A DNA stretch of 64,000 nucleotides, from positions 7,245,160-7,309,159 of the forward strand of contig NC_064552.1 in assembly GCF_023856365.1 (NCBI RefSeq). Reading direction: 5' to 3'. A program made the translations under genes and the position numbers. Below are positions 32,957-45,788 of the stretch, piece by piece. The notes beneath the pieces are model-generated. The model saw only the letters and a program-made list of their open reading frames with translations, did not search any database and had not been told where the DNA came from. The stretch comes from Brienomyrus brachyistius. Lineage: Eukaryota > Chordata > Actinopteri > Osteoglossiformes > Mormyridae. Position 1 is the stretch's first letter. Each line of letters opens with the position of its first letter.

Positions 32957-33991
32957 AAAATACTAGCCCTCCAAATAAATGAAGAAAAAACATAAGCGGA
33001 TATAAACTCCTTTTCAATTGGTGATACATTATTTTATAAAAATGACACAAAAGAAATTTAGAGACAAAAGACAAAAGAAACAAAAATTCCAACATATTTA
33101 CATTTGAAAATATATGTCGCCTTAGAATGATATATTCCATATTAGTTATACTATATTGTTTCATACCCCGCTGTTTACAAAGCAGCGTGCGGAAATATGT
33201 TTGTTATTTTCAGGTCTATTGACCAATGAAGACAACCACCATTGCTAAGTAAGTGCAAAATGAATTTTAAAATGGTGCAGATATCGTAAGAATGATTCGT
33301 TTATTTACTTATTCATTTATTTTCTGTGAGAGTTTTGCAAATGGAGCAGCACATTTGATGGTAGGAAGCCTTGCAGCATGAAGTATTTAGGAGGGGAATC
33401 TCATTCAAATGAGTTCTGTCAGTCATATGAGGATTTTATTTTTTAATTCACTGCAAACTGTATGAATTGCTAAACCTTCCAAATCCCCTGGAGCTTTGGT
33501 TTTGTAACAGCATGAAGTCTTTTTGAAGAAAAATAAGCATTTCTTTCATTTCTCCAGTGTATTTTAACCAGGTTCATTACAAAAAAAAAAAAAAAAAACA
33601 CTGGCAGGGCAGCTGGTATATGGAGTAGCATATGGAAACGGCTTTTTAGCAAACATACAACATCAGTAGTCAACTTACCCATTCAGTAGTGACATGGGGG
33701 AGGTAAGACATGAAAGGGTGCAGTCACCTGGGTGATGTACAATAGCTCTGCATGATAAGCATGAAATTAGTATATTAATTATGAATAAATAAATTAATCT
33801 GTAAGTGGTGGCACGGAAGATGTGCATGACAAAAATCAATATTATAAAGTATAAAGTATTCAAAAACAAAGGTATGTACAGTCATGCATGTGTGGCATCG
33901 AGAGGCCTAGAATACAGTGAAAAGCCAACAACTACACAGAACCTGAGCTTTTTTTTGATACTGGAATACGGGCAGGAAAATAAACAATATA

Positions 33992-34297
33992 CCGTAGACG
34001 CTCCCTGGGTTACGTTGGGGTTACGTTCCGATAAACCTATTGGAAGGGGAAAATGCATTTTAATACTGTACACTTAATCTAACAAACATCACAGCCTAGC
34101 CTACCTTAAACATGTGTAGGACACCTATGTTAACCTACAATGGGGCAAATCATTAACACAAAGCCTATTTTATAATAAAGTGTTGAATATCTCATGTAAT
34201 TTATTGAATAATGTACTGAAAGTGAAAAAAACAGGATGGAACTACCCATTGTAAAGTTGAAATATAACACGGACGATTGTAACTTGGGGAGTGTCTG
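33992..34297. mobile_element. Tigger/pogo-type MITE
   Basis: The left end 'ccgtagacgctccctgggtt' and right end, read inverted ('cagacactccccaagttaca'), form imperfect terminal inverted repeats, flanked on both sides by TA, the pogo/Tigger target. The interior 'cacagcctagcctaccttaa' and 'aataaagtgttgaatatctc' match a type of non-autonomous element I recall from vertebrate genomes. It has no coding content. Confidence 0.65.
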
Positions 34298-37200
34298 TAT
34301 AGCATGGGAGTTTTTGGGTAGCGGGATATAGTCAAATAGATGTAGCCATGTGACAGAGTTTTCCTAGCTAGACAGCAGCCTCACTCCTTATCACTTTCCT
34401 ACAATTTATATTATCCTTTTTTCATCATATAAAAATTATTTTTAAAATTACTTTCAACCTCTCCCTTACCCTCTGTACATTAATGTTCGAGGGGGAAATT
34501 GTTTATATGAGATTTAATATGACATTTTAATAAGACATTTTTCAGCTATGGCTTGTCTGTTATTAAAATGCTTCTATAAGCAGTGAATGGATAAAAGGGA
34601 AAAAGGAATAATTTTTACACTGACATTTAAAGGTATGTTAAGCATAACAAAGGAAACAAAAGATGCATGTCAAAGCAAAAATATGACCTAGTTACAGTTA
34701 ATAGAAAGAAGTGCAAATGGTTTTTGTCACAGGACGCAGTGCTTACACTGTGATTTTTTTAGAGAAATGCAGCAAATACGTTTGATAGGATGAGGTACCA
34801 ATATATTATATTTTCTCTCATAAATAATTCACTAACTTAAATATCAATTAATGCTACCGAAATACTATCAGCTGAAATTACAACTGCATTGAGAAATACA
34901 GGGTGAAAATATTTGCATAGTTTGCGTATCGTCTTTCCATCTTAATTCTGTGGCAGCATCCTTGAGTAATGCCAGGTTAGAAGATTAGAAATTCTCTGTT
35001 TTCCATTTCTTTGTCTGTCTGGTCATGTTTACGCCTAGAGCATATTCTGTATGATCATTATTCTCCTAAAGGTCCCCATGTGATGAATAACGTATGAGGA
35101 ACAAAGTGGTATGCAAAAGTGGTTTCTCTAAGAATCTGACAAGACATAGATAATCTACAGAAGAAGTAATTAACTACTCACTCCCCTCCCCCTCAAAGAA
35201 AGTTCATCTTTAGTAAACAGATTAATAAACAGGCATATAATAAAAACTGATGGACACAAAGGTCCATCGATCTATGTAAAAATGATCATGTGCAACACAT
35301 TGACCATGTTCATTACTATATTTTTATTGGAGATTGGAAATGTTTCATGATGTCCTTAAAATCTTCGACCTTGAAAATGAGAAATATAGCCACACCCTCT
35401 TTTTACGCATATTCATTAGCATAAACGCCTCAATCAAAGACAATAGCAATGCAATAAAAAAATACTCAGTGTACAACTATTAACCACAATTCTTTTAGAT
35501 GAAGACATTAAACTACTCAAGCGCAGAATGTCTTCAGAGGTTGAATGAATGAGCTTGGAGGCATTAAAATGAGTCAAACTACCCCCGAATCAGCAACTCA
35601 AGTAAGTCATAATACAAAACAAAAAATAAACAATTAACAATAAAGTTATGAAGCCTTCAGCTACATTACACAAGGACTGGTAACGCCGCCCTCTGGGTTT
35701 TGTGTCTACAGAATAATTCATCTTTCCAAAATCTGGTTTTGCTCATTAAATTTAATACAAACAAGCACCAAGGTTTTGTCCAGTTCTGCATTGTCAATAT
35801 GAATTAGATGTAACCTCTATAGTTGTCCCAGAGGCATGATCATTTAAAACCGCTTAAATACTTAAGAACTCATCAGGGGTACTATAAAATAATAATAATA
35901 AAATACATAAACATAAAGGCCATGAGGACCAGTCACATTTACAAATACGTTTTTTTTTTTTTGGGGGGGGGGGGGAGGGTGTCAACTGTTTTGCATTCTG
36001 TCTTTATATTTATCCATGCAATAATGTGGTGCTCATATGCAGGTGCTAATTAAGTATCTCAGCGCTGCATCACACGGGTTTTAAATAGTGACGTTGTTCA
36101 AACATCACACGCTCCGGGAGAAAGGGTGTCAGGAAGGGTGCCACATTCAAGCATCTTCTCGTTTTGGAGCAACCTGCATCCACTCTAGAAAGTAAATCCA
36201 CTTATTCTGTCATTTGTGAAGGAAATGCAGCTTCTATCAAAATTGATTTAATCAGATTTATACAGTTAGTGGAATGCTTGCCAAGTAAATCTGCATAATT
36301 GAATTACTTTTTTTTTTTTGTCACGTATACCATTCTTAATTTTTATCCTGATATCAAGCCTCCTTTATTTACGATTATTTTCTGACTTAAGTCAATGAAC
36401 AAGGAATGTTTTGTTTTTTTTTCGGTATCTTTACAAGGATGAAATATTCCTCTTCAAGAGGCTGCTTGATATTAATATATTTTATCAATCCACATTTAAT
36501 AGCCGCTTATGCAGTTGCATTGATTGAGAGCTTACCCCAAGATATATGCAGTTTGCCGCATAGTACAGATTTAAATGGACAGTGTTCATATAAACACCCA
36601 TTTACTCATATACATGCACACCATAAGAGTAATTTTGATTCATTAAAATCACTTGAACTTCACTTGTTTTGTCTAAAGGAGAAACCGGTTTAGTCAGTCC
36701 ACGCTATTATTATTATTCAGTTTTAGGTGCTTAGAACACAGAGCAGTCGCTTCATGTGTCTCCCTTGAGGATGCCATGGCAGCCTCCACACAAATTACCC
36801 TTAACTACACTGCTATCTGCTGTCCCACATTTCCATGATTTCTACACATAATTGTTCCACTGCATTTCTGTCCACCAACCTGTTATCTAAATTAAATTTA
36901 ATTTTATGGAAGTTATTGTCAAACGCATAACATTTGACTTTCTTGCGGGAGACAAACAAGCGACTGAAAATTTAATTTACCAGCAGGGAAAACAAACATA
37001 CCTCCATCCCCTTTTTCGCTTGGCCGCAGATAACTCATGAGAAGAAGATTTATATTAGTGTGCAACACGGAGAGTACATTTACAGAAACTGTATAAGAGA
37101 ACGTGGTCAAGTGATAATTCAGGGATTGGCCAGACCGCTAAGTTAATAAGGCAGGAGGTTAGCGTGAAGCTGGAAACTCTGTAGAACATAAGATCTAAAG

Positions 37201-37702
37201 TCTGGTTCAGGCTCAGACATCGGACACCATCTTAAATAATGTCACAAGCCCAGTGTCTGGACACTGTTGATAGACCGAGCTCAGGACAATATCCTTTACA
37301 GCAAAAGCTACAAAAAGGCAAAAAATATATTTGGTTGGTATTTTTTTTTTCTGTTCTGGGTGCTTTCAAAAAGGAGAGCTATCTTACTTGCTAACTGCAC
37401 CACCTGCATTTTCCTTATCATTCTTGCCTTATTACTGATACACTTTTTTATCAGGCAGAAGTTCTAAATAGCTGAATAAGTGTTTCATCGAAAGTTTACA
37501 TTAACTCTAGGGGCTAACTAGAATAGATATTGTTTTATCTTCCAGTGATTGTCCAGTGAATCAAGAATGTGAGAAACAGAGAAACTATTTTTATCTATTT
37601 AAGCAGGCTAAAGTAAACAAACCATTGTGTATGTGACATGGATTTTTAATATGCTAATAAACTCATAATGTTCTTTTCCCCTTATCAATATATAAATATT
37701 TA
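34298..37702. other. Unrecognised AT-rich sequence
   Basis: No supported gene. The T run followed by a G run at 35950-35976 is low complexity. The 95-codon frame at 36406-36693 has no recognised motif. Confidence 0.5.
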
Positions 37703-38037
37703 GTGATGCTTTACATAAACTGCACCTTCATAATGCTTTTATATTGCATGAAAAAATGTTCATACACCTTCATAATGTATTCATTAAGTACTCATAAAAC
37801 ATTCATAAACATCATGTATGTATTCCTTAACATCCTAACATCCCTTAACAGCTTTAAATATACATTAATAACAAACATTGCATGATTATAGAATTGCAAT
37901 GCTTGTTATTGTTATATAATGTTTGTTATTAATGCATATTATAGCTGTTAAGGGATGTTACAGTAGGATGCTTGCATGCTGCTTATGAATGTTCTATGAA
38001 TGCATTATGAAGGTGGAGTGTGAATGTAAAGTATTTG
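37703..38037. mobile_element. Palindromic repeat family, copy E (best foldback)
   Basis: The whole unit of about 335 bp is close to a perfect palindrome. The left arm runs 'tttacataaactgcacc'...'cattcataaacatcatgtat'...'catcccttaacagct'...'attaataacaaacattgcat'. The right arm read inverted has 'accttcataatgcattcata', 'cattcataagcagcatgcaa', 'catcccttaacagct' and 'gcattaataacaaacattat'. The loop is near 37895. A transcript would fold into one long hairpin. Confidence 0.85.
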
Positions 38038-41000
38038 GTACATCCAGTCATATATACATGGATGGTGTGTCATAGAGGTAATATTCATCTGTAACATATT
38101 CAAATGCAAACTATATATGTAATATACTGGCAGTTTGCCTATATTTACCTGTACTCTTCCATGAATCTTATTACAGTAACCATCTTGCATTCCTTTTTTA
38201 TGTAAGAGTTCTTTGGAAAAGTAACATTTCTGCATTTGCAATGGATAGTATTGTAATATATTACGCAATTTCCCATCTGTCTGCCAAAATACGACCTAAA
38301 CTAAAAATGTTAATTACACTGCTAGAGCCAATGTAGGCTAATGTCCTCCTCTTGGTCAAACAAATTCCACTTTACGTATAGCACGTCCAACAGGAAAGCA
38401 AAAGATAAGTAATGTTATAATAAGCTAGTTCGGCATATCAGTAAAAGTGGCGATGTACTACATTCTGCCTATATTGTATTCTCATCAGGCTGTACTGTTC
38501 CTTTTCATTTTTTAAATATTATTTTTTGGGTTTTACCCCAAGAAAGAAAGTCACTAACAATTTTAGTTTAATTTTAATACAGTTAACATGCATTATAAGC
38601 TTGCCAACTACATTATAAATACATTCACATCCTTCTGTTGACTGGTGTTTAGACCAATCAAATTACAAATGAGTAAAACTAAATTTTAAATAACAAGATC
38701 AGTTTCCATGGCATGCAGATGCTTATGCATATTTAAAACTAATTTCAAAACAATTAAAAAATTTACATTTACATTTTAAAAATTTAGATGACAGTGACGC
38801 ACGACAGGGTACAACCTCCTTAGTCGCGAATTTGATGGAGGGGGGGTGCAGGGTCCCGCTGAGGGGGGTGATTGCACAGCAGTATAATCAATTTCCCAGG
38901 AATAAGACAAACAGGAATAGAAGGATAGCTCATCCTCTCCATTAACTCCTGGTTGACGTCCACAGATAGTTCGGTGCGCTCGGACTGCTTTGTACTGCTG
39001 TATTTTACCAGCTTATTCAGTGAGTTTTCATGCAACTTTATTTGATAACTGGACTTCTTAATGTTATATAACTGACTTCACATCTGTGACTGGAGTAGGC
39101 TATATAGAGGCTGGACACCAAAGCACATCCGTATGAGGACAGGGGTTGTGGGAGGTATCTTCAGTGAAGTCGGAGTTCTATCACACTTTACAGTATGATA
39201 TGATGACCTCCGTTTGCTGTTCAAGTGTCTTTTCGTTAGTAGCTGGGGGGGGAATTAAGCCGCTAATGAAGCATAATTTATTGGTGGAGCTACATTAAAA
39301 CAGTTAGATTACCTGTTGATGATGTAAGCCAAGGATGGCATCTGTTTCCTTTTCTCTGTTTGTGTAACTCCCACACACACACACACACACACACAAATCA
39401 AAACAAACCTCAGAAATACTCATATTTTTCTTCAAGAGCCATATCTTTTCACGAAGTTAGCAATGCAATTTTACTTTTTGTTTTTTACTGGGTCCCCATG
39501 GGAACAAAAGCAATGCTTCCTTTTCCATTTTTCGTCACACGTCCAGGCCGATTCTTTTTTCATCAAAGTCTATAATTTGGATGACAAAATGTTTGGTTTA
39601 AAGAAACTGAAATTCCCAAGAAATGGCAAGAAATCTTAAAAGTATGACACTGGTTGGACATTGCGCCTAAAGTCAAAAATCTATATTTGGAGTTAAACGA
39701 CATTAAATTTCAACTGAAGTCCTTTTTGCTGGTTTTATTAAAGTGTATCACTTTTCACACATATTTTCTGTAATGCATTTTGAGCTGGACACTATTAATA
39801 TCCATGTAGTGCAGCACATTGGTCTACAAGGATTTATATTAAGTGGACCACTTCCTTCAGCACAGGAACAACATTGTCTATTTGAGGTGGTTACCAACCC
39901 TTCAATTTATAACAGAATGTCTTTCATAGGGTGAAACAATGAGGTCTCTGTTACATTTTCTTTCATAGAAGGGTGCATTGAGAGAACTCAGTCACAAATT
40001 AGATGTTTTACATTCCAACGCTCTTATGTGGGAGATTCATGCTATAATGAGATATTTAGGAGCTTTTTAACTCATTTGAATGTAACAGTATTGTTGATTT
40101 TTTTTTTTTACAATTCAGAATGTTACGGAATCGTGACCCTCACCAGGAGAAGCGGCAAGGAAATAAGATGAGATGAGATGAGAATGGTACTCATCCAATT
40201 TTACATGTTTCCTGTAGCTCAAAAATAGTTTCCAATTCTTTGCGGTTTTTTGCAGATGAGTCTTCACACAAATCTGATTATGGGCATATATAAAGCATGA
40301 ATATAGTCCTGTATTCCGGGACAAAAAGGAAGCTTTGTAAATCCCAACAAAAAAGTAATATTCATTCATTCTGGAATTTGCAGTTTGTTGAACATCCTTT
40401 GTTATGCATGCCTACACTTTCTCACAGACAGCTGAATAGCGATTCTTATGCGTTATACTGTTTATTTGTTTCTGTCCTTTAGATCTGTGCGTGTGTGTGT
40501 GTTACTTATCATCTCACCCGCTATGCCTAAAGGTATTGTTTTAAACAAATACTCCTATCCCATGAATTATTTGTCAAACCTGACTGCAGGTATAAGATGT
40601 GAACTTGAGTGCATCTGAAAGTTCAGGAATCCAGTATCCCGGTTTTAATACTGAATATAATCTTTCAAGTACAGCCTTGCTTCTTTTGATATGTGTCAGG
40701 CGTTATGTAGGCATTGTAGCTTATAAAGAAAGATAATTTACACTTTAGCAGAACCAATCCAGGGTGACTTTTACTGCCTGTGAAATATGAAAAGGTGTTT
40801 TTGGTTAAGAAGTTTGGATAACACAATATTAACAACCAGCAAGAAAACTAGGTAAAGAGGGATCTGAAGTGAGTTTCTTCTCTCTTTAAAATTTCTATAT
40901 GGAGTCATCACAAGTTTTGCTTCTCAAAAGGGGATCCTTTCAGTATGAAATCTGCCTTTAGGTAAACATTCTGTGTGATTATAGAAGGTTGTTGGTGTCT

Positions 41001-41219
41001 GTGTTTCATCGGCCTTCTGCAGTGTTGGAGTCTACATAGTTTGCAGTTTCATCTCTGGATGTTTATTAGACATGAGGATTGAGTCCCCTGGTCCAACAAG
41101 TCCCTCCAAAAAAGGGACACGTTGGACATGTAATCAGAGGCATAGGGACAGCACAGGCAAGGCAAGCAATTGCCTGAGGCCCCCCAGCTGGGGCAAATAC
41201 AAAGTACATTGCAATGATG
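38038..41219. other. Mostly unrecognised sequence
   Basis: Apart from a (CA)n run, nothing is identified. A G-rich patch at 38836-38868 and a tandem 'gatga' at 40168-40182 are low complexity. 41130-41200 ('cctgaggccccccagctggg') resembles part of a decayed DNA element next to the Tigger-like one. Confidence 0.45.
39373..39395. repeat. (CA)n microsatellite
   Basis: About eleven CA units follow 'aactcc'. Confidence 0.95.
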
Positions 41220-41679
41220 CAGTAAAATCCCGTTATAGTGGATTTGCTTATAACAGAATATCGTCTAAAATGGATGAGGTTCGTTGGTTCTGGTCGTGCA
41301 CCTTTACGAACACGCAGAACAAGCATTGGACATAGCAGACTCGCATATAATGATATTTTGCTTATAACGGACAAACAGTTTGGTCCCTGGGGGCGCTTTT
41401 AGCTGTAGTTTTATTCGGCTATAACAGAAACGCAGGCTCCGCCTGATATCCAGCGCAGATATGTAGTCGGCATTATTAATAATCTGGTCAGGTAAAGTTG
41501 GATTACTACATGTACAATATAATAATCTGTACCACTAGTGTGTCTGCTGGGGTGTGGCATGAGTAAATGGTGTCCTGTAGTTGTGTTCTGGGCATACAGC
41601 AACTGTGGATATAACGGACTTTGGATATAACGGACTGTTTTGCCAGGTACTTTGAAGTCCGTTATAATGGGATTTATTG
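41220..41679. mobile_element. Tigger/pogo-like element without ORF
   Basis: The left end 'cagtaaaatcccgttatagt' and right end, read inverted ('caataaatcccattataacg'), are terminal inverted repeats of the pogo/Tigger type. Internal 'cttataac' and 'ggatataacgga' motifs repeat the subterminal sequence. It is 460 bp long with no transposase frame, so it depended on an outside enzyme. A TA follows the right end; the left TA has been lost by mutation. Confidence 0.78.
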
Positions 41680-41744
41680 TAGTAATAAATAATAGCAGAT
41701 GCATTTGCAAATGACAGCAAGCTTGACTGTGAAGTGCAGCTACT

Positions 41745-41885
41745 TGTTGTGGTACCTATTGTATAGGGAACTGGGGGTCACAGGTCTTGCTCAAGGGCCC
41801 TCACATGTGCTGATGCTGAGCTTGAACTGGTGACCTTTAGTTCATGAGTAGAGAGGCTTAGCTCACAGAGCCACATGCTGAAGTG
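41745..41885 (-). repeat. tRNA-derived SINE fragment
   Basis: The minus strand starts 'cagcatgtggctctgtgagc' (A-box region), has 'aaggtcaccagttcaagctc' (B box) and 'gggcccttgagcaagacctg'. It is truncated before the tail. Same head family as 5.0 and 42.0 kb, in opposite orientation to the next copy. Confidence 0.7.
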
Positions 41886-41984
41886 TATGGAGCATAAGCT
41901 GAATAAGGTGCTAACACAAAGCACTGTTTACAGTTTTATAACTGTTCAGAGTTTTGGCCACATCCTAGTCCAGAGGGGGCAGCA

Positions 41985-42110
41985 TGTAGCTCAGTGGGTT
42001 AATCCTCTGTGCCTCTGACCCAAAGATCGGCAGTTCAGCTCCAGCCCAGCACATCTTTCGGCACTGTGTTTGTACCCCTGGGCACTGCAATGGGTGAAGC
42101 CTTAGTATGC
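41985..42110 (+). repeat. tRNA-derived SINE fragment
   Basis: The head 'gcatgtagctcagtgggtta' and 'gatcggcagttcagctccag' mark the tRNA-like A and B boxes. The body continues to 'cctgggcactgcaatgggtg'. The tail is lost. Confidence 0.7.
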
Positions 42111-42379
42111 TAAACTGAAATTTTAAAGTCTTTACACATATCAAAGATAAATCTTAAAAAAAGTGGTTGGAACAACTTTTGTTATGAATTCTTAAAACCA
42201 AAAATCTGAAGTTTTGATAGATATGAAAGATGAATTATCTGAACAAAACATAATTACTCAGCATAACAATAGGTGGTTTTCTTAAAAACTTAGAAGTTTG
42301 AGTTGCCCATAAAACTCAAAAACCTAGTGCAGTAAGTTGACTAGAAATTTTAAGTTATTTTAACATTTCCTTTGTTATA

Positions 42380-43625
42380 GTGTGGGAAAGATGGGAGAAC
42401 ACACAGACCAAATGATGGAGACGTGTGCTGACCTTCGTAAATCTTGTAATGGATATAAAAAAATAGCTACTTGCCTGAAAATGCCCATTTCGTCTCCTAG
42501 GGCAATAATATAAAAGTGGAAAAGAACTGTAACTGTTACAAACCTGCCTGGAAGAGGAGCCAAGTTTATTTTCCCCGCAAATACAGTGAGGAGGATTGTA
42601 AAAGAGGCAAAAAAAAAATCCCCAAGGACCACGGTTGGTGAATTATAAGACAAAGTAAAATCTTGGGGTTGCCAAGTCTCAGAAAAAAACCGTCAAACGC
42701 CACCTTCATGCTAACAGATTATTTGGAAGGTATGCCAGAAAGAGGCTTTTTCTCCCAGTTAACCACAAACATAAGCGCCTGGAGTTTGTGAAACACTACT
42801 ACAATTTTAAATAGAACCAAATTCAACGGTCTGATGCAACAAAAATGGAACTTTTTGGTAATAAACATTCAAAGAGGGTTTGATGTAAAAAGAAGGATGG
42901 CTATAATGAAAATAACCTTACAGGTATGCCAATTGAAAAATATGGGAGAGGTTCTGTGATGTTGTTGGGCTGTTTTTCCTCCAGTGACCCTGGAAACCTT
43001 GTTATGGTACATGAAATTATGGACTTCATGAAATACCTGGACATTTTAAAACAAAATTTGGCTGCCTCTGCCAGGAAAGTAAAACTGGGCCGTCATTGGA
43101 TCTTCCAGCCGGACCATGATCCTAAGCACATGTCCACCTCAACACCAAAATAGTTAGCTGACCACAGAATCAAGCTTCTGCCATGGCCACCTCAGTCCCC
43201 TGACCTGAACCCCATGGAAAACCTGTGGGCTGAGCTGAAGAGGAGAGAGCACAAGAAAGGGCCGAGGACTCTGGAAGATCTGGAGAGATTCTGTAAAGAG
43301 GAATAGTCTCAGATGCCTTACTTAGACATCATTTGGTTCTCCAACCTTATAAAATGTTAGAAGACTCAGTGCTGTTATACAGGCAAAGGGACAGTGTACA
43401 AAGTATTAAATGCAGGGCTGCCAATAATCGTGGCACATGTGTTTTTGTTGAAAATAATTATTTCTTGAGGAGATTTGTTTTTCTTTCAATAAATTTATTT
43501 TAATGAAAGGTTGAATGTTTGACATTTTTTTTTCAGTGTAATATGAAAGAACTTCACCAAAAGGTGGGTTGTCGTTTTTCCAAATCTTTACAAGATGTTC
43601 CAATAATTGTGGAAGGCACCGTATA
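42380..43625 (+). mobile_element. Tc1/mariner transposon, decayed
   Basis: A plus-strand transposase region is followed by an end sequence reading 'ccaataattgtggaaggcac' (to about 43620), with a related 'gccaataatcgtggcacatg' at 43420. This matches the inverted ends of a Tc1 subfamily in which the end resembles 'ggtgccttccacaattattg'. The matching left end was not found, so it is either lost or very decayed. Confidence 0.85.
42389..43320 (+). pseudogene. Tc1 transposase, multiple frame breaks
   Basis: Successive frames give the Tc1 order: 'CNGYKKIATCLKMP' (first helix-turn-helix), 'TNLPGRGAKF' (linker), 'TVRRIVKEA', 'SDATKMELFG' around 42830-42860 (region of the first catalytic Asp), 'KYGRGSVMLLGCFSSSDPGN' near 42940-42990, 'FQPDHDPKHMS' at 43100-43130 (second catalytic Asp), and '[20 protein letters not shown]' near 43185-43245 with the catalytic Glu. 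The nearly complete length, about 300 residues, shows a once whole gene. At least six stops or shifts make it inactive. It belongs to a different subfamily from the copy at 4 kb. Confidence 0.88.
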
Positions 43626-43738
43626 TTTCAGAATAAAGTGAAAATAAAGAAATTGTGTTTACTAAATTCTCTTTGTTGATATTATAAATTTAGACTACCC
43701 TAGAATTGCCTCTGCATGTTTTATTATGTACAGAGACT

Positions 43739-43983
43739 TCACAGTGGCGCAGTGGGTAGCAGTGTTGCTTTGCTCTTGCACAGCTGGGGGTTTGCATGTT
43801 TTCACTGTGTTGTGCAGCCTCTCCCTGGATATTCATTTTCCTCCCACAGTCCAAAGACATGCAGTTAGGTGAAGCAGCGTTTCTAAATTGCCTATAGTGT
43901 GTTGGTGCCCTAGGATGCCTGGACCGTACTCCAGGTCCTGCTGGAACCCTGTCCTTGATAAATGGTAGGAAGATAGATTGATG
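43739..43983 (+). repeat. tRNA-derived SINE, DANA-like variant
   Basis: It starts 'cagtggcgcagtgggtagca', has 'ggggtttgcatgttttcact', 'cctcccacagtccaaagaca' and 'tgcagttaggtgaagcag', and ends near 'gatagattgatgga'. The order matches DANA-type fish SINEs and the (GGAT)n family elsewhere in the window. It follows the Tc1 copy by about 115 bp. Confidence 0.8.
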
Positions 43984-44087
43984 GACTATTTGATATTAAT
44001 AATTTTCTTTTTTTATTCATCAACCGATTTGTCAAGTTAGCATAGATTTTAGGATGTCTTTTTTTCTTGAACCGGGATTGCAGCTGT

Positions 44088-44714
44088 TGGGGTGGGGGCA
44101 GTTTGTGCCTCAGAGGGTTAAGACGTTGGGTCTGTGGTCAGAAGGGTGCCTGTTCAAATCCCAAGGTTGGCAGTGTAGTTTCACCATTTAATCCCCAGTT
44201 AATCATGGGACTTTCTGACTCTGCATTCTCAATTGGACATCATTTGGACATCATTCGCACATCATTTTGGCATTATTTGAACATAATTTTCAGCATCATT
44301 TGGGCATCATTTGGACATCATTTTGGTCATCATTTGGGCATCATTCAGACATCATTTGGGCATCATTTTGGACATAATTTTGGGCATCATTTGAACATCA
44401 TTTTGGACATCAATTGGGTATCATTCAGACATCATTTGGGCATGATTTTGGACATCATTTCGGCATCATTTGAACATAATTTTGGGCATCATTTGGACAT
44501 CATTTTGGACATCATTTGAACATAATTTTGGGCATCATTTGGACATCATTTTGGACATCATTTGAACATAATTTTGGGCATCATTTGGACATCACTTGGG
44601 CATCATTCGGACATCATTTGGGCATCATTTTGGACATCATTTGAGCATCATTCGGACATCATTTGGGTATCATTTGAACATCATTTTGGATTAAAGCATC
44701 TGTTAAATAAAATG
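44088..44714 (+). repeat. tRNA-derived SINE split by an internal minisatellite
   Basis: The head 'ggggcagtttgtgcctcaga' followed by 'gggttaag' and the B-box text 'gcctgttcaaatcccaaggt' lie at 44093-44175. The body continues to 'tctgactctgcattctcaat' (44213-44232). The canonical tail 'ggattaaagcatctgttaaa' is found only at 44688-44707. Between them lies the minisatellite listed next. Normally head and tail of this SINE family are less than 250 bp apart. Confidence 0.82.
44232..44689. repeat. Minisatellite of 'gacatcatttgg' units
   Basis: About 458 bp of imperfect 11-13-bp units around 'ggacatcatttt' / 'gggcatcattt'. A higher-order block of 46 bp ('gaacataattttgggcatca' onward) repeats about two and a half times at 44474-44590. 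The open frame through part of it (GHHLDII-type repeats) is a consequence of the repeat and not a gene. Confidence 0.92.
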
Positions 44715-45788
44715 TAAACTCTGGGCAGCCATTATGAAGTTTGGAAGCAATGGCAGTGAAAGACTAGTAATCATTAATACATAATAACCATTCTTTACCA
44801 TTGTATTTGGATTCAGAAAACTGAAAGTATTCACCACTTACCACCACAATCTGCCTTTTTACCTTTAAGTTCACAAATGACTTTCACAGGTCCCTTTATT
44901 TTATGAAGAAAAAGGAAAGAAAGGTGAATATATATATGAAAGCTCTTTCCTAATATATTTCTCCACTACTGAAAATGATGCTAGAAAATAATAATAAAAA
45001 ATCTAGAGTGAAAATAATATAAAAGCTAGCAGAAGGAGGTCACATTTGATACATATTTTTTAATTTGGATGACTGAACTGGTCGACAGGTCAATGCCTCC
45101 ATATGCTTACACTAATGAGGTCAGTTAAGTCTCTCAGTTTTTAAAGTGGTCCAGCTGCTGTATAATTAGTTTGCATGATTGTGTATGATAATCACCCAGG
45201 GATTCATGAATTCATCTGAAACCCAAAAAAACTCTTTTTTTTTTGTTCTGTGGTGCGCCAGCATTTCATTCTCTGAAAAGAAATCGCTTTTAATGACATA
45301 GATTGGGGCTAGGTGAGGTAATGGTTCAAGGGCAACGCAGGAATGTCTGCAGGTGTCAGCTGAGCATTTGCAGTTTTATGTTATTACTGTATAAGCTCAT
45401 GTGGAAAGAGAAGAACAACAATGGTTAATATTACAAAGTACATGTTTCTTTTAATATTACAGTGGATATGGGATTTAGCCACTTAAGGCAAATGTTAATA
45501 TCAAATGTGGCTTCTTTTTATCACCACAGAGGATAAGAGCTAAGGAATTTCTCCTTCTGAGTATGAATGAATTAGAATTATCTATATCAATTGAAGGAAG
45601 TTATCCTTTGACTCATTTGAAGGACCTTGAAATTCACATAACGAGTTACATAACTTGTAAAGCTTCTGCTTGTCAGCAAACAGTGGTAATAAAATTAATT
45701 TTATTAACACAACATAATGCAAGAGCAATACTAATGTCTCCTAAATAATACTATGGTACTAACTGCTAATACTGTATCTTAGCGCATG
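44715..45788. other. Unrecognised AT-rich sequence
   Basis: No supported features. The short frame at 45563-45748 has no recognised motif. Confidence 0.5.

Noticed and set aside
35950..35976. T run followed by G run as a possible polypurine primer site or terminator
   Set aside because: No LTR follows it and no gene precedes it; it is simple low-complexity sequence.
41130..41200. 'ggccccccagctgggg' patch as part of the hAT family at 50.5 kb
   Set aside because: Only a loose likeness over a short stretch. The characteristic 'cagggacggatta' ends are absent.
44067..44519. 150-codon open frame with GHHLDII-type repeats
   Set aside because: It is the translation of a SINE head plus a minisatellite with units of 11-13 bp. 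Frames stay open because the unit lacks stops, not because of coding selection.
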